This document shows positions 9,887-19,448 of a stretch of 64,000 nucleotides of DNA, one piece after another. This DNA is from Pseudogemmobacter humi (GTDB lineage Bacteria > Pseudomonadota > Alphaproteobacteria > Rhodobacterales > Rhodobacteraceae), in assembly GCF_900609055.1 (NCBI RefSeq), contig NZ_UXAW01000090.1, positions 1-64,000 on the forward strand, given 5' to 3'. The notes under the pieces were generated by a model that saw only the letters and a list, made by a program, of their open reading frames with translations, was not told where the DNA came from and ran no database searches. The translations under genes and the position numbers were made by a program. How positions within the stretch are numbered: position 1 is the first letter of the stretch; every line of letters begins with the position of its first letter.

Positions 9887-10149
9887 TGTCGTTCATCCAG
9901 GACCTGGCCGACACGCTGGCGCGCGACGTGCTGGAGGCCCAGGCCGAACTCGGCGACGACCGGTTCTACGAACAGGTCGGCCGGGTTCTGCTGGCGGCGT
10001 CGCCCACCCTGCAAGAGGCGTTCATGACCTCGATCCGCATCCGGCTGGCCGAGGCGCGCGGGCGCGACTTCCTGAACCGCGCGCTGAAAGCCGGACGCGA
10101 GGGCGCCGCGGCCCCCGACGCGCCGCCCGATGTGAGCCTCGGGCATTGA
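9886..10149 (+). CDS. Small conserved hypothetical protein
   Basis: This 87-residue, mostly helical, acidic-then-basic protein has no recognisable catalytic motif. It starts at the ATG that overlaps the hydrolase stop (TGATG) and ends in an overlap with the TTG start of the HD-domain gene. Its place between two overlapping genes supports it as real. I do not recognise its function. Confidence 0.65.
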   Translation: MSFIQDLADTLARDVLEAQAELGDDRFYEQVGRVLLAASPTLQEAFMTSIRIRLAEARGRDFLNRALKAGREGAAAPDAPPDVSLGH

Positions 10150-10742
10150 CCATCCCGGACGGCGAACGTCTGGCGCGGCAGTTCGCCTTCCTGACCGAGG
10201 CCGACCGGCTGAAATCGGTGCTGCGGGCGAACCTGCTCTGCGACGCCTCGCGGCAGGAGAATTCCGGCGAGCATTCCTGGCACCTGGCGCTCTACGCCAT
10301 GGTGCTGGCCGATCAGGCGCCCGAAGGGGTGCGGATCGACCGGGTGATCCGCATGCTGATCCTGCACGATCTGGTCGAGATCGACGTGGGCGACGTGCCG
10401 ATCCATTCCGCCAACGGCACCGCCCATGGCAGCCCCGACATCTGCGCCGCCGAGGCAAAGGCCGCCGAGCGTATCTTCGGCCTGTTGCCCGGGGATCAGG
10501 CCAGCGCCTTCCGCGCGCTCTGGGATGAGTTCGAGGCGGCAGAGACCCCGGATGCGGTCTTTGCCAAAAGCCTCGACCGGCTTCAGCCGGTGATGCAGAA
10601 CCTGGCCGGCGGCGGCGGCACCTGGACCACCTACGGCGTCACCTGGGCACAGCTTGAGGCGCGGGTGGGCGCGAAGATCGCCCGCGGCGCGCCGCGGCTG
10701 TGGGACTGGGTGAAGGAAAAGGCCCGACCCTGGTTCGGCTGA
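10146..10742 (+). CDS. HD-domain phosphohydrolase (YfbR-like)
   Basis: This 198-residue protein has H in GEHSWHLALYAMVLAD, HD in LILHDLVEIDVGD, and a late D in AKSLDRLQPV, the metal ligands of HD-superfamily enzymes. The layout fits 5'-deoxynucleotidase YfbR and its relatives (HD_3 type), which remove phosphate from deoxynucleoside monophosphates. The exact substrate here is unproven. Translation starts at TTG 10146, overlapping the upstream TGA (TTGA), so it is probably translationally coupled. A large perfect inverted repeat follows 9 bp after the stop. Confidence 0.8.
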   Translation: MTIPDGERLARQFAFLTEADRLKSVLRANLLCDASRQENSGEHSWHLALYAMVLADQAPEGVRIDRVIRMLILHDLVEIDVGDVPIHSANGTAHGSPDICAAEAKAAERIFGLLPGDQASAFRALWDEFEAAETPDAVFAKSLDRLQPVMQNLAGGGGTWTTYGVTWAQLEARVGAKIARGAPRLWDWVKEKARPWFG

Positions 10743-10751
10743 GCCCCTGGC

Positions 10752-10830
10752 GCTCATCAGCCCTTACGGGCTTCTTCGCTGCGTCCACGGCGCCGTCTGC
10801 CAGCGAAGAAGCCCGTAAGGGCTGATGAGC
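10752..10830. repeat. 30-bp perfect inverted repeat around a 19-nt loop
   Basis: Arms 10752-10781 and 10801-10830 are exact reverse complements over 30 bp. The arms themselves contain the small palindrome AGCCCTTACGGGCT. The structure could form a long hairpin in RNA or a cruciform in DNA, and it sits between the HD-domain gene and icd. It may be a terminator or a small non-autonomous element. A degraded relative with some of the same segments (GCCCTTACGGGC, GCGAAGA, GATGAGCGG) lies at about 57315-57375. Confidence 0.9.
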
Positions 10831-10941
10831 GGCCCGCAAATCCGCGGTAAATTCGGTATACCTTCGCATACCATCTTTCCCGGCCCCGTGGTTTCCGCTA
10901 TAGGGCCCCCAGGCGAATCCCAAACTCCGAGAGGGCAAGAG

Positions 10942-12153
10942 ATGACCAAAATCAAGGTGGCGAACCCCGTCGTCGAGATGGACGGCGACGAGATGACGCG
11001 CATCATCTGGGACTTCATCAAGAAGAAACTGATCCTGCCCTATCTGGACATCGACCTGCTCTACTACGATCTGGGCATCGAAGAGCGCGACCGCACAAAC
11101 GATCAGATCACCATCGACGCCGCCAACAAGACCAAAGAGGTCGGCGTGGCGGTGAAATGCGCGACCATCACCCCCGACGAGGCCCGGGTCGAGGAATTCG
11201 GCCTGAAGGAAATGTGGAAATCGCCCAACGGCACCATCCGCAACATCCTCGGCGGCGTGATCTTCCGCGAGCCGATCATCTGCCAGAACGTGCCGCGTCT
11301 GGTGCCGCATTGGACGAAGCCGATCGTCGTCGGCCGCCACGCCTTCGGCGATCAGTATCGCGCCACCGATTTCCGCTTCCCCGGCAAGGGGAAACTCACG
11401 ATGAAATTCGTCGGCGAAGACGGCACCGTCATCGAGAAGGACGTGTTCTCGGCCCCCGCCGCCGGCGTGGCCATGGGGATGTACAACCTCGACCAGTCGA
11501 TCATCGACTTCGCCCGCGCTTCGCTGAACTACGGTCTCGTGCGCAATGTGCCGGTCTATCTTTCGACCAAGAACACCATCCTCAAGGCCTATGACGGCCG
11601 CTTCAAGGATCTGTTCCAGCAGATCTTCGACGAGGAATTCGCCGATAAATTCAAGGCCGCCGGCCTGACCTACGAACACCGGCTGATCGACGACATGGTG
11701 GCCTCGGCGCTGAAATGGTCGGGCGGCTATGTCTGGGCCTGCAAGAACTACGACGGCGACGTGCAGTCCGACATCGTGGCCCAGGGCTTCGGCTCGCTCG
11801 GCCTGATGACGAGCGTTCTGATGACGCCCGACGGCAGGATCGTCGAGGCCGAGGCCGCCCACGGCACCGTCACCCGCCACTACCGCGAGCATCAGAAGGG
11901 CAAGGAGACCTCGACCAACTCCATCGCCTCGATCTACGCCTGGACCGGCGGGCTGAAGCATCGCGCCAAGCTGGACGGCAACGAGCAGCTCCTGAAGTTC
12001 GCCGAAACGCTGGAGAAAGTGACCGTGCAGACCGTCGAGGACGGCTTCATGACCAAGGATCTCGCGCTGCTGGTCGGGCCGGATCAGAAATGGCTCACCA
12101 CCATGGGCTATCTGGAAAAGGTCGACGAATATCTGAACAAGGCGCTGGCCTGA
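10942..12153 (+). CDS. icd: NADP-dependent isocitrate dehydrogenase
   Basis: This TCA-cycle enzyme converts isocitrate to 2-oxoglutarate and makes NADPH. The 403-residue protein is of the homodimeric eukaryote-like type ([20 protein letters not shown] at the N-terminus, not the E. coli type). The substrate-binding residues lie in KSPNGTIRN. The metal aspartates lie in [20 protein letters not shown] with D in NYDGDVQSD, and the NADP-binding segment is [20 protein letters not shown] 10942 follows GAGAGGGCAAGAG. It is a single gene with its own terminator at 12187-12212. Confidence 0.96.
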   Translation: MTKIKVANPVVEMDGDEMTRIIWDFIKKKLILPYLDIDLLYYDLGIEERDRTNDQITIDAANKTKEVGVAVKCATITPDEARVEEFGLKEMWKSPNGTIRNILGGVIFREPIICQNVPRLVPHWTKPIVVGRHAFGDQYRATDFRFPGKGKLTMKFVGEDGTVIEKDVFSAPAAGVAMGMYNLDQSIIDFARASLNYGLVRNVPVYLSTKNTILKAYDGRFKDLFQQIFDEEFADKFKAAGLTYEHRLIDDMVASALKWSGGYVWACKNYDGDVQSDIVAQGFGSLGLMTSVLMTPDGRIVEAEAAHGTVTRHYREHQKGKETSTNSIASIYAWTGGLKHRAKLDGNEQLLKFAETLEKVTVQTVEDGFMTKDLALLVGPDQKWLTTMGYLEKVDEYLNKALA

Positions 12154-12177
12154 TCGGCAAGGCGCTGGCCTGACCGG
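12138..12177. repeat. 20-bp tandem duplication over the icd stop codon
   Basis: The 20-bp unit caaggcgctggcctgatcgg (12138-12157) is repeated at 12158-12177 with one mismatch (tcgg versus ccgg at the end). The first copy encodes the last residues and stop of icd. The second is untranslated. It looks like a recent slippage duplication. Confidence 0.85.
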
Positions 12178-12186
12178 ATCGAAAGC

Positions 12187-12212
12187 AAAGGCCGGGGCGT
12201 TCCCCGGCCTTT
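12187..12212 (+). terminator. Intrinsic terminator of icd
   Basis: An 11-bp stem AAAGGCCGGGG/CCCCGGCCTTT with a CGTT loop is followed by GTCTTTG. It begins 33 bp after the icd stop. Confidence 0.85.
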
Positions 12213-12414
12213 GTCTTTGCGCCGGGGAGGCTGTCCGCCCCGTTCCGCAAAGGAATGGCGCAGGTGCCGCCCCGCTCCGTCACGCAAGACACTGCCGACC
12301 CGGATGGCATACGAAACGGCGGCGGCAGGCCCGGCGGGCAACCGCCGCGCCCCGCTCACCCGCCCTTGCCGGACGCACAGCCGCCAGGGCCAGGCAAACA
12401 CCTGCACCACACCG

Positions 12415-12431
12415 GAACAGAACAACTGTTC
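12415..12431. promoter_or_regulatory. Possible operator of the XRE regulator
   Basis: A GAACAG-N5-CTGTTC inverted repeat lies 26 bp before the chosen start of the XRE-family gene. Its position would suit autoregulation. The remainder of the gap 12213-12456 shows no gene or clear promoter. Confidence 0.35.
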
Positions 12432-12456
12432 GTGGCGTTCTGTCAAGGGCTGCGGG

Positions 12457-12726
12457 ATGCCTGCCCGGATGGAACGACGCAACGAACGGCTGACCGCTGC
12501 CTTCGCCGCAGCCCTCTCGGAGCGGCGGGAAGCCCTCGGCCTCACTCAGGAAGAGCTTGCCGCACGGGCCGATGTCTCGGCGCGCTTCATCTCTTTTCTG
12601 GAAACCGGCCGCCGCCAGCCCTCGCTTTCCGCGCTGCTGGCGCTGAGTGACGGGCTCGGGATCACCCTGACCGATCTGGCGACCGCGACCGAACGGCACT
12701 ACCGCAGCACTGCGGAGCAAAGCTGA
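12457..12726 (+). CDS. XRE-family helix-turn-helix regulator
   Basis: This 89-residue DNA-binding protein consists almost only of a lambda-repressor-type HTH: ERREALGLTQEELAARADVS, then ARFISFLETGRRQPSLSALLALSDGLG. ATG 12457 is preceded by AAGGG. ATG 12469 is also possible. The frame is open further upstream, but that sequence lacks coding character. It is 43 bp before the YitT gene and could regulate it. The target is unknown. Confidence 0.8.
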   Translation: MPARMERRNERLTAAFAAALSERREALGLTQEELAARADVSARFISFLETGRRQPSLSALLALSDGLGITLTDLATATERHYRSTAEQS

Positions 12727-12769
12727 TCCCCCTTGCGGATCGCCGCCAAACCGGCGCAGAAACCGCGTC

Positions 12770-13372
12770 ATGACCGATCCCAACCGCCATTCCCGGTTTG
12801 AAGACGCCCAGGGCCTGATCTTCGGCACGCTGATGTGCGCGCTCGGGCTGCAATTCCTGCAACATGCGGGCTTTCTGACCGGGCAGACCGCGGGGCTGGC
12901 GCTCCTGATCTCCTATATCGGCGGCTACGGTTTCGGCCCGGTGTTCTTCGTGATCAACCTGCCGTTCTACTGGCTCGGCTATCGCCGCTTCGGGCTGGCC
13001 TTCACCGTGAAAAGCCTGATCGCGGTGGCGCTGCTGTCCGCCATGGCGCAGATCATGCCGCAGTATCTGAGCTTCGACAATTTGCACCCGCTGCTCGCGG
13101 GCATCCTGTTCGGCTTCGTCACCGGCGCCGGGCTGCTGGCGCTGTTCCGCCACGGCTCCAGCCTCGGCGGCATCGGCATCCTCGCGCTGATGGTGCAGGA
13201 CCGCAGCGGCTTTCGCGCCGGCTGGCTTCAGATGGGTTTCGACATCGCGCTGTTCGTGCTGGCGCTGATCTGGATCCCCCTCGACCGGGTGCTCTGGTCG
13301 CTTCCCGGGATGGTGATCCTGAACCTCGTTCTGGCGATCAACCACCGCCGCGACCGCTATATCGCACTTTGA
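12770..13372 (+). CDS. YitT-family membrane protein
   Basis: This 200-residue integral membrane protein has five to six hydrophobic segments and the family motifs HAGFLTGQTAGLALLISY and LFRHGSSLGGIGILALMVQ (a glycine-rich half-repeat). YitT/DUF161 proteins are inner-membrane proteins of unclear transport role. The usual soluble C-terminal DUF2179 domain is absent, so this is the short form. The start ATG 12770 lies shortly after the XRE gene. Confidence 0.8.
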   Translation: MTDPNRHSRFEDAQGLIFGTLMCALGLQFLQHAGFLTGQTAGLALLISYIGGYGFGPVFFVINLPFYWLGYRRFGLAFTVKSLIAVALLSAMAQIMPQYLSFDNLHPLLAGILFGFVTGAGLLALFRHGSSLGGIGILALMVQDRSGFRAGWLQMGFDIALFVLALIWIPLDRVLWSLPGMVILNLVLAINHRRDRYIAL

Positions 13373-13439
13373 CCGCGCCAGACTCGCCAAATCCATATTC
13401 TTCCTGTATCTGCGGCCTCACAGCAAACAGGACGCCCCT

Positions 13440-15257
13440 ATGGACCTTCGCAATATTGCGATCATCGCCCACGTTGACCATGGCAAGACCACGCTGGTCG
13501 ACGAACTTCTGAAACAATCCGGCACCTTCCGCGAAGGCCAGGCAACGACCGAACGCGCGATGGATTCGAACGACATCGAACGCGAACGCGGCATCACCAT
13601 CCTCGCCAAGGCGACCTCGGTCGAATGGCAGGGGATGCGGATCAACATCGTCGACACCCCCGGCCACGCCGATTTCGGCGGCGAGGTGGAGCGGATTCTG
13701 TCGATGGTCGATGGCGTCTGTCTGCTGGTGGACGCGGCCGAGGGCCCGATGCCGCAGACAAAATTCGTGTTGGCCAAGGCGCTCGCGCTCGGGCTGCGCC
13801 CGATCGTGGTGCTGAACAAGGTCGACAAGCCCGATGCCGAGCCCGAGCGCGCGCTGAACGAGGTCTTCGATCTGTTCGCCAATCTCGGCGCCTCTGACGA
13901 GCAGCTCGATTTTCCGCATCTCTACGCCTCGGGCCGTTCGGGCTGGGCGGACGAGAGCCTCGACGGGCCGCGCAAGGATCTCACGGCGCTGTTCTCGCTG
14001 ATCGTGAAACATGTGCCGGCGCCGAAACAACTCGCGCGCCAGGCCGAGCCGTTCACCATGCTGGCGACCACGCTCTCGGCCGACCCCTATCTGGGGCGCA
14101 TCCTCACCGGCCGGGTCGAAAGCGGCCGGATCGCCGCCGGGGCGCAGCTCAAGGCGCTGTCGCGCGACGGCGAGCGGATCGAGCAGTTCCGCGTGACCAA
14201 GATCCTCGCCTTCCGCGGCCTCGGTCAGCAGCCGATCGACGAGGCGATCGCGGGCGACATCGTGACGCTCGCCGGCATGACCAAAGCCACCGTGGCCGAC
14301 ACGCTCTGCGCGCCCGAGGTCGAGACCGCGCTGCCCGCCCAGCCCATCGACCCGCCGACCATCACTGTCACCTTCGGGATCAACGACAGCCCACTGGCGG
14401 GGCGCGACGGCAACAAGGTGCAAAGCCGGGTGATCCGCGAGCGCCTCATGCGCGAGGCCGAGCAGAATGTCGCGATCAAGGTCGCCGACACCCCCGGCGG
14501 CGAAGCGTTCGAGGTCTCCGGCCGCGGCGAACTCCAGATGGGCGTGCTGATCGAGAACATGCGCCGCGAAGGTTTTGAGCTCTCGATCTCGCGCCCGCGG
14601 GTGATCTTCCGCGAGGAAGACGGCCAGCGGTTGGAGCCGGTCGAGGAGGTCATCGTCGATGTCGATGACGAATTCTCCGGCGCGGTGATCGACAAGCTGA
14701 CCGGCGAGCGCAAGGGCGATCTGGTCGAGATGAAGCCCGCGGGCGTCGGCAAGACCCGGATCGTCGCCCATGTGCCCTCGCGCGGGCTGATCGGCTATCA
14801 CGGCCAGTTCCTGACCGACACCCGCGGCACCGGCGTGCTGAACCGCATCTTCCACGGCTGGGTGGCGCATAAAGGTCCGATCCAGGGCCGCCGCCAGGGG
14901 GTGCTGATCTCGATGGAGAACGGCGTCACAGTGGCCTATGCGCTCTGGAACCTGGAGGAACGCGGCAAGCTGTTCCTCGGGCCCCAGGAGCAGGTCTATA
15001 CCGGGATGCTGATCGGCGAGCATTCGCGCGACAACGATCTGGAAGTGAACCCGCTGAAGGGCAAGAAACTGACCAACGTCCGCGCCTCCGGCACCGACGA
15101 GGCGGTGCGGCTGACCCCGCATCTGCGTTTCTCGCTGGAAGAGGCGATCGCCTATATCCAGGACGACGAACTGGTCGAAGTGACGCCGAAGATCATCCGG
15201 CTGCGCAAACGTCACCTCGACCCGCATGAGCGCAAACGCGCAAGCCGCACGGAATGA
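13440..15257 (+). CDS. typA: Ribosome-associated translational GTPase TypA/BipA
   Basis: This translational GTPase related to EF-G helps ribosome assembly and stress adaptation. The 605-residue protein has G1 HVDHGKTTL near 12-20, ERERGITI, G3 [14 protein letters not shown] and G4 NKVDKPDA. Elongation-factor domains II and III and the BipA-specific C-terminal domain follow ([20 protein letters not shown]). The length matches the family. The gene stands alone with a strong terminator at 15263-15287. Confidence 0.96.
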   Translation: MDLRNIAIIAHVDHGKTTLVDELLKQSGTFREGQATTERAMDSNDIERERGITILAKATSVEWQGMRINIVDTPGHADFGGEVERILSMVDGVCLLVDAAEGPMPQTKFVLAKALALGLRPIVVLNKVDKPDAEPERALNEVFDLFANLGASDEQLDFPHLYASGRSGWADESLDGPRKDLTALFSLIVKHVPAPKQLARQAEPFTMLATTLSADPYLGRILTGRVESGRIAAGAQLKALSRDGERIEQFRVTKILAFRGLGQQPIDEAIAGDIVTLAGMTKATVADTLCAPEVETALPAQPIDPPTITVTFGINDSPLAGRDGNKVQSRVIRERLMREAEQNVAIKVADTPGGEAFEVSGRGELQMGVLIENMRREGFELSISRPRVIFREEDGQRLEPVEEVIVDVDDEFSGAVIDKLTGERKGDLVEMKPAGVGKTRIVAHVPSRGLIGYHGQFLTDTRGTGVLNRIFHGWVAHKGPIQGRRQGVLISMENGVTVAYALWNLEERGKLFLGPQEQVYTGMLIGEHSRDNDLEVNPLKGKKLTNVRASGTDEAVRLTPHLRFSLEEAIAYIQDDELVEVTPKIIRLRKRHLDPHERKRASRTE

Positions 15258-15262
15258 ACGAA

Positions 15263-15287
15263 AAACGGCGCCTCATGGGCGCCGTTT
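15263..15287 (+). terminator. Intrinsic terminator of typA
   Basis: A 10-bp stem AAACGGCGCC/GGCGCCGTTT with a TCATG loop is followed by CTCTTTAT. It starts 6 bp after the typA stop. Confidence 0.88.
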
Positions 15288-15310
15288 CTCTTTATGGCTT
15301 CCGTCGGAGC

Positions 15311-15420
15311 GGGGGCTGTCTGCCCCCGCACCCCCGAGGATATTTTCAGACAGAAAATGAAAGCAGCACTTTCCTATATTTTCTGTCTCTAAATATCCCG
15401 GGGTCCGGGGCAGAGCCCCG
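15311..15420. repeat. Composite palindromic repeat (family 2, full copy)
   Basis: The element contains GGGGGCTGTCTGCCCCC, then CCCCCGAGGATATTTTC and GACAGAAAATG. After a variable loop it has a mirror arm ATTTTCTGTCTCTAAATATCC and a GGGG-rich end. The inner arms are 15338-15358 and 15378-15398. The element fills the gap between convergent typA and uvrA. A second full copy is at 42294-42417 and a half copy at 8456-8527. Confidence 0.82.
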
Positions 15421-15431
15421 GCGGCCGGCCC

Positions 15432-18284
15432 CTATTCCGCCGCCAGCCGTTTCGCCTTCAGCATCGGCCCCAGATAGCGGCCGGTGTGGCTGGAGTCGGC
15501 CTTCGCCACCGCCTCGGGTGTGCCGGTGGCCACGATCCGCCCGCCGCCGTCTCCGCCTTCGGGGCCGATGTCCACGATCCAGTCGGCGGTCTTGATCACG
15601 TCGAGATTGTGCTCGATCACCACCACGGTATTGCCCTGCTCGACCAGGGAATGCAGCACTTCCAGCAGTTTGCGCACATCCTCGAAATGCAGTCCAGTGG
15701 TCGGCTCGTCGAGGATGTAGAGCGTGCGCCCGGTCGCGCGGCGCGACAACTCCTTCGAGAGCTTCACCCTTTGCGCCTCGCCGCCCGAGAGTGTGGTCGC
15801 CTGCTGTCCCACCTTGATGTAACCGAGCCCCACCTCGCAGAGCGCATCCATCTTTTCGCGGATCGCGGGCACCGCCTGGAAGAAGTCGCGCGCATCCTCG
15901 CAGGTCATTTCAAGAACATCGGCGATGCTCTTGTTCCTGAACTTGATTTCCAGCGTCTCGCGGTTGTAGCGGCGGCCCTTGCAGGTCTCGCAGGTGACAT
16001 AGACATCGGGCAGGAAATGCATCTCGATCTTGATCACGCCGTCGCCTTGGCAGGCCTCGCAGCGCCCGCCCTTGACGTTGAACGAGAACCGCCCCGGCCC
16101 GTAACCGCGCGCCTTCGATTCCGGCAGCCCGGCATACCAGTCACGGATATGGGTGAAGGCGCCGGTGTAAGTGGCCGGATTGGAACGCGGAGTCCGCCCG
16201 ATGGGGCGCTGGTCGATGTCGATCACCTTGTCGAGATGCTCGAAGCCTTTGATCGTTTCGCAGGGGGCGGGCGTCTCATGCGCGCCGTTCAGCTTCATCG
16301 CGGCGGTCTTGTAGAGCGTCTCGATGGTCAGCGTCGATTTGCCGCCGCCGGAGACGCCGGTCACGCAGACGAAGGTGCCGAGCGGGAAATCCACCGTCAC
16401 GTCATGCAGGTTGTTCCCCGAAGCCTTTACCACGGTGAGCTTTTTGCCGTTCCCCTTGCGCCGGACTTTCGGCACCGCGATCTCGCGCGCGCCGGAAAGA
16501 TACTGGCCGGTCAGGCTGGCGGGATCGGCGAGGATCTCGGAGGGCGTCCCGCGCGCCACCACCCGGCCACCATGGACACCGGCACCGGGCCCCATGTCGA
16601 AAACATAATCCGCCTCGCGGATCGCATCCTCGTCATGTTCCACCACCAGCACGGTATTGCCCTGATCGCGCAACCCTTTCAGCGTGCCGAGCAGCCGGTC
16701 GTTGTCACGCTGGTGCAACCCGATCGAGGGCTCATCCAGAACGTAGAGCACGCCGGTCAGGCCCGAGCCGATCTGGCTCGCCAGCCGGATCCGCTGGCTC
16801 TCGCCGCCGGAAAGCGTGCCGGCATTCCGGGCCATCGTCAGATAGTTCAGTCCGACATTCACAAGAAATCCAAGCCTTTCGCGGATTTCCTTCAGAATGG
16901 CGCGGGCGATTTCGTTCTGCTGGCCGGTCAGAGACCCGGGCACGGTGGCGATCCAGTCGTAGCTTTCCTGGATCGACTTTTCGACAACCTGGCCGATATG
17001 CAGCCCGGCGATCTTCACCGCCAGAGCCTCGGGTTTCAGCCGGTAGCCGCCGCAGGCGGAACAGGGCCGGTTGTTCTGGTAACGCTCCATCTCCTCGCGC
17101 GACCAGGAGCTGTCGGTCTCGCGGTAGCGGCGCTCCATATTGGGGACGATCCCCTCGAAAAGACGGCGCACTTTGTAGACGCGGCCGCCCTCGTCATAGG
17201 TGAAGTCGATCTCCTCTCCCTTTGATCCGTAAAGGAAAAGCGACTTCACGCTTTCCGGCAGGTCGCGCCATCTGGTCTTTTTGTCGAAGCCGTAATGTTT
17301 GGCGAGGCAATCCACCGTCTGGGTGAAATAGGCCGATTTCGATTTCGCCCAGGGCGCGATGGCGCCCTGAAGGATCGACAGGCTCTGGTCGGGAACCACC
17401 AGCCGCTCGTCGAAGAACAGCTCCACCCCCAGCCCGTCGCAGCTCGGGCAGGCGCCGAAGGGTGCGTTGAAGGAAAACAGCCGCGGCTCGATCTCGGCGA
17501 TGGTGAAGCCCGAAACCGGACAGGCGAATTTCTCGGAATAGGTCTTCCGTTCGGCCGTCTCGTCGGCCATTTCGATCACCGCGATCCCGTCGGCGAGGTT
17601 CAGCGCGGTGCGGAAAGAATCCGCCAGCCGCGTCTCCAGCCCCTCGCGCACCACGATCCGGTCGACCACCACGTCGATGTTGTGGCGGAATTTCTTGTCC
17701 AGAACGGGCGGCTCTTCCAGGTCGTGGAATTCGCCGTTCACCTTGACGCGCTGGAAGCCTTGTTTACGAAGCTCCAGGAATTCCTTCTTATATTCGCCCT
17801 TGCGGTCGCGCACGATGGGGGCCAGCAGATAGGCGCGGGTGCCCTCCGGCATCGCCATCACCGCATCCACCATATCCTGCACCTGCATCGCGGTGATCGG
17901 CAGGCCGGTCGCCGGCGAGTAAGGCGTTCCCACCCGCGCGAACAGCAGACGCAGATAATCGTAGATCTCGGTGACCGTCCCCACGGTCGAGCGCGGGTTC
18001 TTCGAGGTGGTCTTCTGCTCGATGGAGATCGCGGGCGACAGGCCCGAGATATGATCCACATCGGGCTTGCCCATCATGTCGAGGAACTGCCGCGCATAGG
18101 CCGACAGGCTTTCGACATAGCGCCGCTGCCCCTCGGCATAGATCGTGTCGAAGGCGAGCGAGGACTTGCCCGAGCCCGACAGCCCGGTGATCACCACCAG
18201 CTGGTCGCGCGGGATGTCGAGATCGACGCCTTTGAGGTTGTGCTCGCGCGCGCCGCGCACCTCGATGAACTTCTGCTCCGTCAT
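15432..18284 (-). CDS. uvrA: Excinuclease ABC subunit A
   Basis: UvrA is the damage-sensing ATPase of nucleotide excision repair and loads UvrB at lesions. The 950-residue protein has two ABC modules: [16 protein letters not shown] near the N-terminus and [16 protein letters not shown] at about 640. The signatures [16 protein letters not shown] and [15 protein letters not shown] are present, as are zinc-binding pairs CSACGG and [17 protein letters not shown] 18284 starts the family N-terminus ([18 protein letters not shown]). The longer upstream frame has no coding similarity. An SOS box lies 69 bp upstream. Confidence 0.97.
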   Translation of the reverse strand: MTEQKFIEVRGAREHNLKGVDLDIPRDQLVVITGLSGSGKSSLAFDTIYAEGQRRYVESLSAYARQFLDMMGKPDVDHISGLSPAISIEQKTTSKNPRSTVGTVTEIYDYLRLLFARVGTPYSPATGLPITAMQVQDMVDAVMAMPEGTRAYLLAPIVRDRKGEYKKEFLELRKQGFQRVKVNGEFHDLEEPPVLDKKFRHNIDVVVDRIVVREGLETRLADSFRTALNLADGIAVIEMADETAERKTYSEKFACPVSGFTIAEIEPRLFSFNAPFGACPSCDGLGVELFFDERLVVPDQSLSILQGAIAPWAKSKSAYFTQTVDCLAKHYGFDKKTRWRDLPESVKSLFLYGSKGEEIDFTYDEGGRVYKVRRLFEGIVPNMERRYRETDSSWSREEMERYQNNRPCSACGGYRLKPEALAVKIAGLHIGQVVEKSIQESYDWIATVPGSLTGQQNEIARAILKEIRERLGFLVNVGLNYLTMARNAGTLSGGESQRIRLASQIGSGLTGVLYVLDEPSIGLHQRDNDRLLGTLKGLRDQGNTVLVVEHDEDAIREADYVFDMGPGAGVHGGRVVARGTPSEILADPASLTGQYLSGAREIAVPKVRRKGNGKKLTVVKASGNNLHDVTVDFPLGTFVCVTGVSGGGKSTLTIETLYKTAAMKLNGAHETPAPCETIKGFEHLDKVIDIDQRPIGRTPRSNPATYTGAFTHIRDWYAGLPESKARGYGPGRFSFNVKGGRCEACQGDGVIKIEMHFLPDVYVTCETCKGRRYNRETLEIKFRNKSIADVLEMTCEDARDFFQAVPAIREKMDALCEVGLGYIKVGQQATTLSGGEAQRVKLSKELSRRATGRTLYILDEPTTGLHFEDVRKLLEVLHSLVEQGNTVVVIEHNLDVIKTADWIVDIGPEGGDGGGRIVATGTPEAVAKADSSHTGRYLGPMLKAKRLAAE

Positions 18285-18352
18285 CACCACACCCCGGGAA
18301 CTGCCGGCACCAGAGATAGGGCAAATCCCCGCCACATCCAACCGCATTTTGC

Positions 18353-18367
18353 GAACGAAGCAGGAAC
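18353..18367 (-). promoter_or_regulatory. LexA (SOS) box of uvrA
   Basis: In the uvrA direction the sequence is GTTC-CTGCTTC-GTTC, an exact GTTC-N7-GTTC. This is the direct-repeat LexA site described for Rhodobacter sphaeroides, unlike the E. coli palindrome. It lies 69 bp upstream of the uvrA ATG and 86 bp from the divergent psuG ATG, so it could influence either gene. uvrA is the expected SOS target. Confidence 0.85.
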
Positions 18368-18452
18368 GATACACGGGCGCGCGATTTCCTGCCCTCTTGC
18401 GATGCCCCCGCCGCTGGCAGACAACGGGGCCAGACCGAGAGAGGTTCCCGCC

Positions 18453-19370
18453 ATGACCACGCTTCCGATCCGCTTCTCGCCCGAAGTGGCGCGCGCCCGC
18501 GATCAGGGCAGCGCGCTGGTGGCGCTGGAATCGACCATCATCACCCACGGCATGCCATGGCCGCAGAACCTGGAGACCGCCGGGCGGGTGGAACAGGCGG
18601 TGCGCGAGGCGGGCGCCGTCCCCGCCACCATCGCCGTCCTGGAGGGGCGGATCCATATCGGGCTGACCGGGGCGGAACTGAGGGGCCTCGCGCAGGTGCA
18701 GGGGGTCGCGAAACTCTCGCGTGCCGATCTGGCGGCCTGCCTTGCCTCGGGCGGCAGCGGCGCGACCACGGTGGCGGCGACGATGATCTGCGCCCGCGCC
18801 GCCGGGATCCGGGTCTTCGCCACCGGCGGGATCGGCGGGGTGCATCGCGGCGCCGCCGAGAGTTTCGACATTTCCGCCGATCTTCAGGAACTGGCGCAGA
18901 CGCCGGTGACGGTGGTCGCCGCCGGGCCCAAGGCGGTGCTCGATCTGCCGAAGACGCTGGAATATCTGGAAACCATGGGCGTTCCGGTGATCGCCTTCGG
19001 CCAGGACGAGCTTCCGGCCTTCTGGTCGCGCACATCGGGGCTGAAGGCGCCGCTCAGGATGGACGAGCCGGCGCAGATCGCCGCCGCGCACCGGATGCGC
19101 GAAGCACTCGGCCTGCCCGGGGGCCAGCTGGTGGCCAATCCGGTCCCGGCGGCGGACGAGATCGCGCAGCATGAGATCGCTCCCTGGATCGCGGCCGCGC
19201 TGGCCGAGGCCGGCGCCCGGGGCATCTCTGCCAAGGCGGTCACGCCGTTTCTTTTGCAGCATATATACGAGGCGAGCGCGGGCCGTTCGCTGGCCACCAA
19301 CATCGCGCTGGTGCTCAACAATGCGCGTCTTGCGGCGCGGATCGCAAAAGACCTCGTGATGAACCCATGA
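18453..19370 (+). CDS. psuG: Pseudouridine-5'-phosphate glycosidase
   Basis: PsuG cleaves the C-C glycosidic bond of pseudouridine 5'-phosphate to uracil and ribose 5-phosphate. The 305-residue protein has the family segments [52 protein letters not shown] (metal and substrate residues) and [20 protein letters not shown]. No pseudouridine kinase (PsuK) gene lies next to it, so the kinase step must be encoded elsewhere or be missing. It is divergent from uvrA. A short 7-bp hairpin overlaps the stop codon. Confidence 0.93.
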   Translation: MTTLPIRFSPEVARARDQGSALVALESTIITHGMPWPQNLETAGRVEQAVREAGAVPATIAVLEGRIHIGLTGAELRGLAQVQGVAKLSRADLAACLASGGSGATTVAATMICARAAGIRVFATGGIGGVHRGAAESFDISADLQELAQTPVTVVAAGPKAVLDLPKTLEYLETMGVPVIAFGQDELPAFWSRTSGLKAPLRMDEPAQIAAAHRMREALGLPGGQLVANPVPAADEIAQHEIAPWIAAALAEAGARGISAKAVTPFLLQHIYEASAGRSLATNIALVLNNARLAARIAKDLVMNP

Positions 19371-19397
19371 AAAGCATGGCTTTTCTCTGATCGGCCA

Positions 19398-19427
19398 TTG
19401 CGCGGGCGGGGCGGCGCCCCCTAGATT
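19398..19427 (+). promoter_or_regulatory. Candidate promoter of the DUF502 gene
   Basis: TTGCGC (19398-19403) and TAGATT (19422-19427) are spaced by 18 bp in the short gap after psuG. The start codon is at 19449, giving a leader of roughly 15 nt that includes AGGGAGAG. Confidence 0.42.
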
Positions 19428-19448
19428 GAGCCGGTCCAGGGAGAGCTC

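Noticed and set aside
12415-12440. LexA box in front of the XRE gene
   Set aside because: Several GAAC and GTTC tetramers occur, but none has the required 7-bp spacing in GTTC-N7-GTTC or GAAC-N7-GTTC form.
17295-18452. Long N-terminal extension of the psuG frame
   Set aside because: It runs antisense through uvrA. PsuG homology and a suitable ATG begin at 18453.
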